Shown here: piece after piece, positions 44,482 through 51,569 of the stretch | Numbering within the stretch: position 1 is the stretch's first letter | Layout of the letters: each line of letters starts with the position of its first letter | Assembly: GCA_024707145.1 (NCBI GenBank) | Contig: JANQAI010000011.1 | Location: 124,001-188,000 of the forward strand | Direction: 5' to 3' | From: Magnetospirillum sp. | GTDB lineage: Bacteria; Pseudomonadota; Alphaproteobacteria; Rhodospirillales; Magnetospirillaceae | DNA length: 64,000 nucleotides | Translations under genes and position numbers: made by a program | The notes under the pieces: model-generated | The model's database searches: none | What the model saw: only the letters and a program-made list of their open reading frames with translations | What the model was told of the DNA's origin: nothing

Positions 44482-45653
44482 CCGGCAAGGCCGATCCCGA
44501 CTCCCTGGTGCTGCGGGCGCCGCCCCGCAAGGCCATCCGTTTCCGGCGCGGCGTGCTGATCGGTGCCGCCGCCATCGGCTCGGCGGCCATCTTCACGGTG
44601 GTGGCGGTGGCGCTGAAGGCGCCGTCCCGCCCCGGTCCGTCCGTGGAGGAACTCTACAGCACCGAGCGCAAGGCGCCGCCGGATGGTCTCGCCGCCCTGC
44701 CGGGCAGCTATGGCGACATCCGGCCCGACACGCCCCGCCTGGGGCCGCCTCTGCCCGGCGATCTCGGCCGCCCGATCCTCGAGCGGCAGCGCCAGCTCGG
44801 TCTGGCGCCGAGCGCGGGTGATCAGGCCGCCGCCGCCGAGCGCCAGCGTCTCGCCCAGCAATCGCTCAAGGCCCGCGAGGCCGGGGTGTTCTTCCAGATC
44901 GCGGCGCGGCCGCCGGCGGAAAGAGCCGGGACGGGGCAGGGGGGCACGGCGGTGGCGGAGGCGCAGCAGGCTCCCCGTCTCGCCCTCGACCCCGAGCGCG
45001 ACCAGAACAACCAGCAGCGCAAGCTCGACTTCCTGGCCCGGAAGCCCGAGACCGGCATCTACAATCCCCATGCGCTGCAGGAGCCCGCTTCGCCCTGGCA
45101 GGTGATGGCCGGCAGCGTCATCGCCGCCAGTCTGGTCACCGGCCTCAATTCCGATCTGCCGGGCATGGTGGTCGCCCAGGTGACCGAGAACGTCTACGAC
45201 AGCGTCACCGGCCGCACCCTGCTGATCCCGCAGGGATCGCGGCTGATCGGCAGCTATGACAGCGTGGTGGCGTATGGGCAGAGCCGCGCCCTGGTGGTGT
45301 GGCAGCGCATCGTCATGCCCGATGGATCCTCCATCCAGATCGACAATCTGCCCGCCACCGACGCCGCCGGCTATGCCGGGCTGGAGGACGGTGTCGATTA
45401 CCACACCTGGACGCTGCTGAAGGGCGTGGTGCTGTCGACCCTGCTGGGCGTCGGCACCGAGCTGACCTTCGGCGCCAACGAAAGCGACCTCGTCCGCGCC
45501 GTCCGCGAGTCCACCCAGCAGAACGCCAACCAGGCTGGCCAGCGCATCACCGAAAAGAACCTCAACATCCAGCCGACGCTGACCATCCGTCCCGGCTGGC
45601 CGCTGCGCGTCATCGTCCACAAGGATCTCATCCTGCGCCCCTATCGGGGCTGA
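44478..45653 (+). CDS. trbI: TrbI (VirB10-like) protein
   Basis: 391 residues. One N-terminal membrane helix (GVLIGAAAIGSAAIFTVVAVAL, about 24-45), a long proline/glutamine-rich periplasmic linker, and the VirB10 beta-barrel domain (VMAGSVIAASLVTGLNSDLPG, RTLLIPQGSRLIGSY, IVMPDGSSIQIDNLPATDAAG). Spans both membranes and gates the pore. Last of the core trb genes. Confidence 0.93.
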   Translation: MTGKADPDSLVLRAPPRKAIRFRRGVLIGAAAIGSAAIFTVVAVALKAPSRPGPSVEELYSTERKAPPDGLAALPGSYGDIRPDTPRLGPPLPGDLGRPILERQRQLGLAPSAGDQAAAAERQRLAQQSLKAREAGVFFQIAARPPAERAGTGQGGTAVAEAQQAPRLALDPERDQNNQQRKLDFLARKPETGIYNPHALQEPASPWQVMAGSVIAASLVTGLNSDLPGMVVAQVTENVYDSVTGRTLLIPQGSRLIGSYDSVVAYGQSRALVVWQRIVMPDGSSIQIDNLPATDAAGYAGLEDGVDYHTWTLLKGVVLSTLLGVGTELTFGANESDLVRAVRESTQQNANQAGQRITEKNLNIQPTLTIRPGWPLRVIVHKDLILRPYRG

Positions 45654-45665
45654 ACGGAGGCTTCC

Positions 45666-45968
45666 ATGCTGAAACTGCCCAAGCTGCCCGACCGCACCCC
45701 GGTGCGGATCATCCTCAACGTCAGCCCGGCGCTGCATGGCGATCTCGCCGCCTATGCCGGGGCCTACCGCCAAGCCTACGGCAGTGCGGAGAGCGTCGCC
45801 GAGCTGATCCCCTTCATGCTGGAAGCCTTCCTTGCCAGCGACCGCGACTTCGCCAAGCTGCGCAAGGAGGGGGTCGCCGTGCCGGTCCCCGAACCCCGGC
45901 GCGGCCGCAAGCCCAGGGCGTCCACGGTCCCCGTCATCCCCACCACCAGCCCGGAGCCGCAATCATGA
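45666..45968 (+). CDS. DUF2274 domain-containing protein
   Basis: 100 residues. LPKLPDRTPVRIILNVSPAL, HGDLAAYAGAYRQAYGSAESV and ELIPFMLEAFLASDRDF define DUF2274, a small protein that regularly follows trbI in alphaproteobacterial ICEs; the function is unknown, but RHH-like. 12-nt gap from trbI; stop overlaps the next start. Confidence 0.88.
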   Translation: MLKLPKLPDRTPVRIILNVSPALHGDLAAYAGAYRQAYGSAESVAELIPFMLEAFLASDRDFAKLRKEGVAVPVPEPRRGRKPRASTVPVIPTTSPEPQS

Positions 45969-46273
45969 TCATCGGCATCTTCACCCCCGCCCGCGATGGC
46001 GGCTGGACCGGCAGCATCCGCACCCTGACCCTGGACGCCAAGCTGCGCCTGATCCCCCACGACAACCGCGACGGCGACAAGGCCCCGGCCTTCCGCGTCC
46101 TGCTCGGCCACACCCGCATCGGCGATGCCTGGGAAGCCCGCTCCGCCGGCGAGCCGCCCAAGGATTACCTGAGGGTCCGCCTGGATGATCCCAGCCTGCC
46201 CGAGCCGCTCAACGCAGCGCTGTTTCCGGCGGAAGGCGGCGGGGAGGCGCAACTGGTGTGGAGAAGGGGGTAA
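45965..46273 (+). CDS. DUF736 family protein (second copy)
   Basis: 102 residues: MIIGIFTPARDGGWTGSIRT, LRLIPHDNRDGDKAPAFRVL, PKDYLRVRLDDPSLPEPLNAALFP. Diverged from the copy at 21092. Ends the transfer operon. Its last 95 bp recur as decayed sequence at 48414-48512, so the cargo between them was probably inserted or duplicated at this gene end. Confidence 0.88.
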   Translation: MIIGIFTPARDGGWTGSIRTLTLDAKLRLIPHDNRDGDKAPAFRVLLGHTRIGDAWEARSAGEPPKDYLRVRLDDPSLPEPLNAALFPAEGGGEAQLVWRRG

Positions 46274-46443
46274 GAGGAGGTTGGCGCGCTATGATAGCGA
46301 GATGAGCATGGCACATTCCTAAAAAGACGTTATGGCGCTTCATTGGCGTTCTTATGGTAGCTGGATGTGTGGGATGGTAAGGTAGAAATGGGCGGGACCG
46401 GTAACAACCTCCTTGACCTTTCTATGCCTATGACCACACGAGG

Positions 46444-46995
46444 ATGAAGATGCAGGCTTTCCCTCAGGAACGCATTCTGGCTTCCCTTCAAGAAGCCCAG
46501 GCTCAGGTGAACTCTCTCGACTTCGCGCTGCAGAAGCGAAAAATGGTCGAAGTTTTTGGCTGGCATGAAGATGTCGTGAATGCCATGGAGGAGCAGTACC
46601 GGAAATTCCTGGCGCTCTCAAAGGCTTTGGATACGTGTTCCATCGACATAAAGATTGTTCCAACCCGTCTGATCGATGAATTTTGGCATTTGCACATCAT
46701 GGATACTGAGAAGTACCACGATGATTGCGCTTCCGTTTTCAACGGGTATTTCCATCATTATCCATATTTTGGCTTTGTCGATGATGCCGACGTGGCGTCG
46801 TGGCGCCATGCCTCGGCGGCGGCGAACGATGTGTGGAAAGTTGCCTACGGCGAAGATCTGTACGGGGACGATGACGGGGACGCTTACGATATGGACAGGC
46901 AATTCCATAACGAAATGTCTGCGGCCATCCTTGCCTCGCCGGGATTTGCGGCTGCGCGATGCCGTACTCAATGCAAGCCGGTGAAGTGCAAGTAG
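46444..46995 (+). CDS. GRDP-like protein with cysteine-rich tail
   Basis: 183 residues. The central motif RLIDEFWHLHIMDTEKYHDDC with a following HYPYFG is typical of glycine-rich-domain-containing (GRDP-like) proteins, otherwise known mainly from fungi, plants and scattered bacteria; biochemical role unknown. Acidic stretch DLYGDDDGDAYDMD near residue 140. The tail AARCRTQCKPVKCK has three closely spaced cysteines and lysines, unlike the rest. No signal peptide. Lower GC than the trb operon; cargo. Whether the tail binds metal or is processed cannot be said. Confidence 0.7.
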   Translation: MKMQAFPQERILASLQEAQAQVNSLDFALQKRKMVEVFGWHEDVVNAMEEQYRKFLALSKALDTCSIDIKIVPTRLIDEFWHLHIMDTEKYHDDCASVFNGYFHHYPYFGFVDDADVASWRHASAAANDVWKVAYGEDLYGDDDGDAYDMDRQFHNEMSAAILASPGFAAARCRTQCKPVKCK

Positions 46996-47159
46996 ACCAA
47001 GCTGGGAATGTAAAATCATCGAGAACGCGTAAACTGCGCGGCTCAGGGGGATGCTCTCCTGAGCCGTGCAACGTCAAGGACTACCTAGTGCACTGACGCA
47101 GACATGGGATTCACAGCGGGTAGGCAATTCGCGGTTCTGGCTGCTTGGTTCGAACAGTC

Positions 47160-47400
47160 AGCGTCACCGTTGAACTGGAAGATGGTGCACGCTCGATGGC
47201 GATCCTCGGTGATCGAAATCTTCCCCAGAAGTATGTGCCGCGGACGCACATCATCATATTGCCTGCCGAGCGCCTACCGGTGCTGGAGGTAGCCCATCGG
47301 GCCAGGGTCAGTCGCCCGGCAGTTTGGCGGGTTATGCTGAACAGGGGCATCGACGGACTGTTGTGTGACAAGAACCGCAAATCTGGATATGTTCATGGGA
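47160..47400 (+). pseudogene. IS630-type transposase N-terminal remnant
   Basis: The translation IILPAERLPVLEVAHRARVS, RPAVWRVMLNRGIDGLLCDK and NRKSG matches the N-terminal helix-turn-helix of IS630-family transposases (SRPTVWRW ... GVDGLLRDKTR). It stops after about 90 residues with no DDE domain. No terminal repeats are visible. A scar of an insertion sequence in the cargo. Confidence 0.6.
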
Positions 47401-48222
47401 ACTCATGTTGTAATTGATAGTAACATAATTCAGGTGAAAGAGCTTGATGATTTTCTATCGGCGAGATCAAGCAATGTGGCGGTTATTCCGATCGAGATAT
47501 GGTTTGAGCTATATAAGCAGCGCTGTGTGGATGCTCTCCGCCGTGGTCTCGAAATTCTAGGGCGCTACCCTGATCAAGTGGTCGTCCTGCGGACGACTGG
47601 CGACATAATGCGACTGGAGCCTTCTCACCCGAACTTGGTCGAAAGGATGGTGCTTCCTGATGCAGGGTCATTGATGCGCCAAATGTTGATATCGCTTTCC
47701 CCCGAGCATAGCGGCGAACCTGAAATTCAGGCTCAACTTAAGGCCAGATGGGACGCAGCAGCCTTACAGAATGAGGGGATGCTGGAGGGAGCGCTCGACA
47801 TCGTCGTATCCCTGCCTGAGATGCAGGCGCAAATGTTCAGCGCGGCGGAGGTCCGGATCATTCGCAAGAAGGGGCGTTTCACACCTGAGATGTTTAGCAG
47901 CATATTCGGGGCGGCAGAGCAACTCTGGGAAGCGTTGTCCGAGGCCATGGAGCTGCCGCAGCACCAGGATTCTACGTTTAGGGCATCTTCACTACAATTT
48001 CGGATCGCGCTCGGGATCGTCATTTACCTTCTGTGGTGGATCTCGAAGGGCTCGCAGAGTCGGAGGAAGATCGAGGCGGCGCGGAACGATGTAATCGACC
48101 TCTTCCTAGCGGCTCAGGCTTGCTATTTCGATGGTTTCCTAACACAAGACGCCAAGGCACTATGGATCCATGACAATCTGAAGGGAGCGCTTGAGGCATA
48201 TCGTAAGGTTCGGTTCGTCTGA
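47398..48222 (+). CDS. PIN-like domain protein
   Basis: About 274 residues; start uncertain (ATG 47365, 47392 or 47398; the last puts the conserved THVVIDSNII near the N-terminus). First acidic residue in VVIDSN; an acidic cluster IEIWFELYKQR; and a C-terminal DLFLAAQACYFDGFLTQDAKA, where a PIN fold would have its last aspartates. The middle 120 residues are helical, with one hydrophobic segment (IALGIVIYLLWWI). Possibly a nuclease effector of a defence or toxin system. Low GC and its place beside an IS scar mark recent acquisition. Confidence 0.6.
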   Translation, partial: GTHVVIDSNIIQVKELDDFLSARSSNVAVIPIEIWFELYKQRCVDALRRGLEILGRYPDQVVVLRTTGDIMRLEPSHPNLVERMVLPDAGSLMRQMLISLSPEHSGEPEIQAQLKARWDAAALQNEGMLEGALDIVVSLPEMQAQMFSAAEVRIIRKKGRFTPEMFSSIFGAAEQLWEALSEAMELPQHQDSTFRASSLQFRIALGIVIYLLWWISKGSQSRRKIEAARNDVIDLFLAAQACYFDGFLTQDAKALWIHDNLKGALEAYRKVRFV

Positions 48223-48300
48223 GTTCATGTGGGTTGGCTACCACTTGAAGGCAGTGAATCCATTTCTCCCCATTTTTCTTTATCATAATCCGCTGGAGTA

Positions 48301-48410
48301 TTCGGCACGGCATATTCAAGTCTATGGCCTGATCTTCAGGGTGCCACTATCCGCTACATCCGCGAAAGATTCCATGCCCTGACTGACCTTCTGAATGAAG
48401 CAGTGCAGTA
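48301..48410 (+). pseudogene. Unidentified gene 3'-end fragment
   Basis: One frame reads YSSLWPDLQGATIRYIRERF then HALTDLLNEAVQ and a stop, which looks like a real protein C-terminus without its N-terminus. I cannot name it; a transposase end is possible. Confidence 0.35.
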
Positions 48411-48413
48411 GAG

Positions 48414-48512
48414 TGTCCGGCTGAACGATCCTAGCCTGCCTGCCCCCCCTCAACGTGGAGCTGTTTTCTGCCGACGGGAGGCGGGGCGGCGCAGTAGGTG
48501 GGGAGGGTTAAG
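48414..48512 (+). pseudogene. Decayed duplicate of the DUF736 3' end
   Basis: About 95 bp align with the end of the DUF736 gene at 46180-46276 (NDPSLPAP-type coding, the GCTGTTT and GGCGG steps, and a final GGTAAGAG-like end), with several indels. A direct repeat that brackets the 46.3-48.4 kb cargo. Confidence 0.6.
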
Positions 48513-48996
48513 AGAACAGCTTCGCGATACTTGCCACAGGCAGGAACAGTCGCCGGCCGGCGCTCGGCAAACGCCGGAAGCCGTAGGCTTCATAGAACGC
48601 CTGGGCGTTTTCATCCTTGGCGTCGACGACGAAGGCATAGGTTGCGATCTCGCTCCGCAAGGTCCGGGCGGAAGCATCGAGCAGCAGCAATTCCCCGAAG
48701 CGACGGCCCCGGTGGCGGCAATCCACCGCCAGGCGCCCCATCAGCGTGGCGGGAAGGACGGGATAGCGGGGCAGCTTGCGGACGAGTTCGTCCGGCAGGT
48801 CTGCGAGAGCAAGGCTGGTGGCCGAAAGCGTGTAATAGCCGCGTATGGACGGATCTCTGTCCTCGGTCAGCACGAAACAGGCGGCCACGTGCTTGCGCAT
48901 ATCCTGTCCGGCCTGGGTGGCCAGATAACGGTCCAGCGGCTCGACGCCGCACGAAAACGCCGTCCGGTCATGGGATGGGTTGAGCGGCCCGATCAT
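48508..48996 (-). CDS. tacT: TacT-type GNAT acetyltransferase toxin
   Basis: 162 residues. Typical order for TacT toxins: F-C-G-V-E-P-L-D-R-Y-L near the N-terminus, ACFVLTEDRDPSIRGYYTLS, acetyl-CoA loop RLAVDCRHRGRRFGELLLLD, and the catalytic tyrosine in AFYEAYGFRRL. Such toxins acetylate the amino group of charged tRNAs and stop translation. ATG 48996 (AAGGGGGG upstream) is preferred to GTG 49026. It lies directly downstream of a DUF1778 antitoxin gene. Confidence 0.9.
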   Translation of the reverse strand: MIGPLNPSHDRTAFSCGVEPLDRYLATQAGQDMRKHVAACFVLTEDRDPSIRGYYTLSATSLALADLPDELVRKLPRYPVLPATLMGRLAVDCRHRGRRFGELLLLDASARTLRSEIATYAFVVDAKDENAQAFYEAYGFRRLPSAGRRLFLPVASIAKLFS

Positions 48997-49026
48997 GGGC
49001 CGGCCCCCCTTGGGATCAGGCGTCAC

Positions 49027-49329
49027 CTACTTCCCCATGACATCCATGTAGCGGCGGGCCGCCGCCCGCAGCCGCTCGTTCGGCTCCGGCGGGTTCAGCA
49101 GCGCCTCGGCGAACGCCTTGCTGTCTTCGACGCTCAGGCGGATCACCTGCATCTCGTCGATGGTGCGTACGGCAGCATCCTGGACGCTGGCCACGATGAA
49201 GTCGGTCAGCGTTCTTCCCTGCAGTTCGGCGGCGCGCTGGAACAGCGCCTTCTGCTCGGCGGATATGCGCGCTTCCAGTCGCTCACTGCGCGGGCGCGAG
49301 GGTTCTGACTGGGAATGGGCGTAGGCCAT
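49027..49329 (-). CDS. tacA: TacA-type DUF1778 antitoxin
   Basis: 100 residues. RHH DNA-binding region (RLEARISAEQKALFQRAAEL, QGRTLTDFIVASVQDAAVR) then a helical toxin-wrapping tail (LLNPPEPNERLRAAARRY). This is the DUF1778/TacA family. The TacT gene follows 30 nt later. The RHH presumably represses the operon; no obvious palindrome is visible in the start region. Confidence 0.9.
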   Translation of the reverse strand: MAYAHSQSEPSRPRSERLEARISAEQKALFQRAAELQGRTLTDFIVASVQDAAVRTIDEMQVIRLSVEDSKAFAEALLNPPEPNERLRAAARRYMDVMGK

Positions 49330-49721
49330 GGCGTTTCTCCTGACCCACGCAATGTACGGCTATCTGCCGGGCATTTCAAGGCGAGCACGGTCGTGAGCCA
49401 GCCTACCCCTTGAATGCCGTTTCCCGATGAAACCGCTGCAATTGCTGGTGGGGCGCACTTCAGGGCATTCGGGGACCAACTGCCGCCCATCGTGGTTAAT
49501 CATGCAATGGACATGGATGATACCGTCCGGGGCACTAGCTCGGTGAGGGTTTCGCTCGGTCATACAATGGCGATGTGAAGGCCGTTGGGCCGGCCTGTTG
49601 CAGGCCGAGGCTGTCCTCCGCATGGGCATCACTAGAAGCCGGTGCCTGGAGCAGGCTCGCCTGCACAACAAGGATCGGCCATACTCTTTGCCCGGCAGGC
49701 AGATAGGGAGGCGAGACCGAC
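49330..49721. other. Intergenic region between TacAT and the pRiA4b gene
   Basis: 392 bp. I see no gene with a plausible start or recognisable product. There is an inverted repeat GGCCGGCCTG/CAGGCC near 49590. Probably promoters of the divergent genes. Confidence 0.35.
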
Positions 49722-50336
49722 ATGGTAGCCCGGAGAAAATCGTCGTCGAGCAAAAGTGGGGCTCTCCATCTGAAAATCGAGCTTCTCGATATCGAGCCAT
49801 CAATCTGGCGGCGCATCGTCGTGCCTGACTCTCTGTCATTGCTCGAACTGCACGCGGTCATACAGGGGGCGATGGGGTGGCGCGATTGTCACCTGCATCT
49901 GTTCGAGATCGGGGACCGGCGCTTCGAGGTTCCGGAGGACGGCCAGTCGGAGCCGGAGGAGGGGTGTGAAGACGAGCGGAGGTATCGGCTGAAAGCCGTT
50001 CTCGGCAAAACTTCCGAGTTCTTCTACACATACGATTTCGGAGACGATTGGCGGCACAGGGTTAGCATCGAAGCAGATGTCCCGCCCATTCCGGAACGCT
50101 ATCTGCCGTTTTGCGTCGGAGGAGAAAGGGCATGTCCTCCCGAGGATTGCGGTGGGGCTTACAGCTATCCTGACTTTCTGGATGCTCTAGCCGGTCCGGG
50201 ACACTCGGAACATCAAGCCATGCGGGAATGGGCTCCGGGGTTCGAGGCGGAGGCATTCAACGTCACCCAGGCCAACGCGCTCATTCAACTTGTTTGCGCG
50301 TTGTACCGGGAGCGGGGGTGGGGGTTTGATGATTGA
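49722..50336 (+). CDS. Plasmid pRiA4b ORF-3 family protein
   Basis: 204 residues. Family landmarks: LKIELLDIEPSIWRRIVVPD, LLELHAVIQGAMGWRDCHLH, FFYTYDFGDDWRHRVSIEAD, and a cysteine pair region GGERACPPEDCGGAYSYPDFL. The family (PF07929) is common on plasmids and mobile islands; the function is unproven. Lies at the right end of the ICE cargo, with its own upstream region. Confidence 0.9.
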   Translation: MVARRKSSSSKSGALHLKIELLDIEPSIWRRIVVPDSLSLLELHAVIQGAMGWRDCHLHLFEIGDRRFEVPEDGQSEPEEGCEDERRYRLKAVLGKTSEFFYTYDFGDDWRHRVSIEADVPPIPERYLPFCVGGERACPPEDCGGAYSYPDFLDALAGPGHSEHQAMREWAPGFEAEAFNVTQANALIQLVCALYRERGWGFDD

Positions 50337-50768
50337 TATTTGCAGATCGTACGTGGCCGTTGGGAGGAAAATTAGAGGCTGCCAATGGGCCTGATGAGGG
50401 AATATAATCGCATTTATGACGTAATGAGGGAATCGAACCCGATCATTAGGATGAAATGTTGGTATGTCGGTTGGTAACACGCCTACCAACGAATGCGGAA
50501 AGCTTTTGCAAAACAATGTGATGGCCCGTGCGACCTGATTCCGCCCCTGGCACCACTCCTTCCTGTTCCCAACATGCCTTTTTGCCGCCCCTCGCATCCC
50601 GAAGGGCGATTAATGCGCTGAAAACAAAGAAAATTTTCAGCGCCGTCGCACTTGTTGGTATCTGGGCGCACTCCATCGTTGTTGGTACGGCAGACCCGAA
50701 AATTGGGCCCGTGTTGGTATTCCCCATCTCCTTTTGGCGGTTCGCAATCCCAACAGGAGAATCGGACC
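50337..50768. other. Region with tRNA-like debris before the integrase stub
   Basis: 432 bp without genes, low GC at first. A T-arm-like GGGTTCGATTCCC (minus strand, about 50426-50438) and the tRNA-3'-end-like att core at 50533-50554 are the only structured items. It probably contains an element end and the integrase promoter. Confidence 0.45.
50533..50554 (+). repeat. tRNA-3'-end-like att core
   Basis: GATTCCGCCCCTGGCACCA ends in CCA and matches the 3' end of a tRNA (T-arm end, acceptor strand and CCA), with no tRNA body upstream. P4-type integrases recombine at such tRNA 3' ends, and an integrase stub begins 215 bp downstream. Probably an attachment site left by the ICE or by a neighbouring element. 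The matching complete tRNA gene is not in the window. Confidence 0.5.
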
Positions 50769-50870
50769 ATGGCGCTGACCGATATGAAGTGCCGGACCAC
50801 CCGCCCCGGCCCCAAGCTGCAGAAGTTTTCCGATGGCGGCGGCCTGCAACTCTGGATTCATCCCGCCGGG
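50769..50870 (+). pseudogene. P4-type integrase, 5' stub
   Basis: MALTDMKCRTTRPGPKLQKF then SDGGGLQLWIHPAG is the start of the DUF4102 arm-binding domain of P4-family tyrosine integrases. The AGGAG site and ATG are intact, but the sequence changes after about 34 codons to unrelated DUF433 debris, so the catalytic domain is lost. Confidence 0.75.
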
Positions 50871-50886
50871 CTCGCGCCTGCGGCGG

Positions 50887-51118
50887 ATGCCCGACGGCGC
50901 CTCGATACGGTGCGCTCACTGACGATGGCTGCATCGGAAGGCAGGGCAGCGAAACGGCGGGGACGGCCGCGCACCGGGTTGGCCTCGGCGTAGAGCACGG
51001 CCAGATCGATGGAGTCGTCGTCCAGGCCGGGCCAGACGGCAAGGATGCGGTCGCGGGGAAGGCCGGCGGACATCGAGGCCACCATGTCGTAGACCGGGAT
51101 GCGGGGGCCGAGGATGGC
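50887..51118 (-). pseudogene. DUF433 gene fragment
   Basis: Closely similar over about 220 bp to the 3' half of the intact DUF433 gene at 31525-31760 (for example GLPRDRILAVWPGLDD ... AEANPVRGRPRRFAALPSD). It lacks its stop codon and N-terminus. Confidence 0.75.
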
Positions 51119-51236
51119 GTGCTCTATTTGGATAGCCCCGGCATGGCCTTGGCTGTTCATGTCCTGCGCCGTTACGGCCGCAAGCGCGAGGCCAGCCGGC
51201 CGGCGCGGGGCGGCATCGCTCCGGCGCGCTTTCGCC
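51119..51236 (+). pseudogene. AraC regulator fragment
   Basis: LYLDSPGMALAVHVLRRYGR and RGGIAPARFRRVL match the AraC protein at 14254 (LYLESLGTALAVHLLRHYRQ, RGGIAPTRLRRVL), with many substitutions. The fragment joins directly to DUF2285 coding sequence at the shared CGCCGGGTGCTG. Confidence 0.7.
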
Positions 51237-51418
51237 GGGTGCTGGACGGCCATTTGGCCGGGGCGTTTCACCGGCGATCGCCATGGCTTTGTGGGGTGAG
51301 CGCCGGGTCGCCGAGGAATGGAGCGATCCCCGCCGCAATCTGCGTGACCAAGTCCGCCGCGCCGTGCATCGGGGCTACCGGCTGATGGCCGGCGGCTCTC
51401 GCCGTTTCCCGCGGTAGG
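51237..51418 (+). pseudogene. fseA 3'-end (DUF2285) fragment
   Basis: Roughly 85 percent similar by eye to 15985-16165 (DGHLAG ... RRVAEEWSDPRRNLRD ... LMAGGSRRFPR). A one-base change near 51270 breaks the frame. With the AraC fragment it mirrors the AraC-fseA gene order at the left end of the ICE. Confidence 0.7.
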
Positions 51419-51569
51419 AACGCCTATCATGCCGGGTGGCCTTTCCCGGCAAGGGAAATCCGGAAGCGTTGCGGAACAATGACAATCAGCGACATTACGT
51501 TGACCAAAATACAACGAATGATTGATGATCTGTTGTAGCTTGGCCCATCTTATGGCGCAGGGGGCAGAC

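Noticed and set aside
37954..45962. Long reading frames on the minus strand opposite the trb genes (for example 37954-39720, 40747-43119, 43461-45962)
   Set aside because: They mirror the codon pattern of the real genes in high-GC DNA, have histidine/glutamine/glycine-rich low-complexity translations and no recognisable domain.
50400..50460. Possible tRNA gene on the minus strand
   Set aside because: Only a T-arm-like GGGTTCGATTCCC is present; the T stem beyond three pairs, the acceptor stem and anticodon arm cannot be folded.
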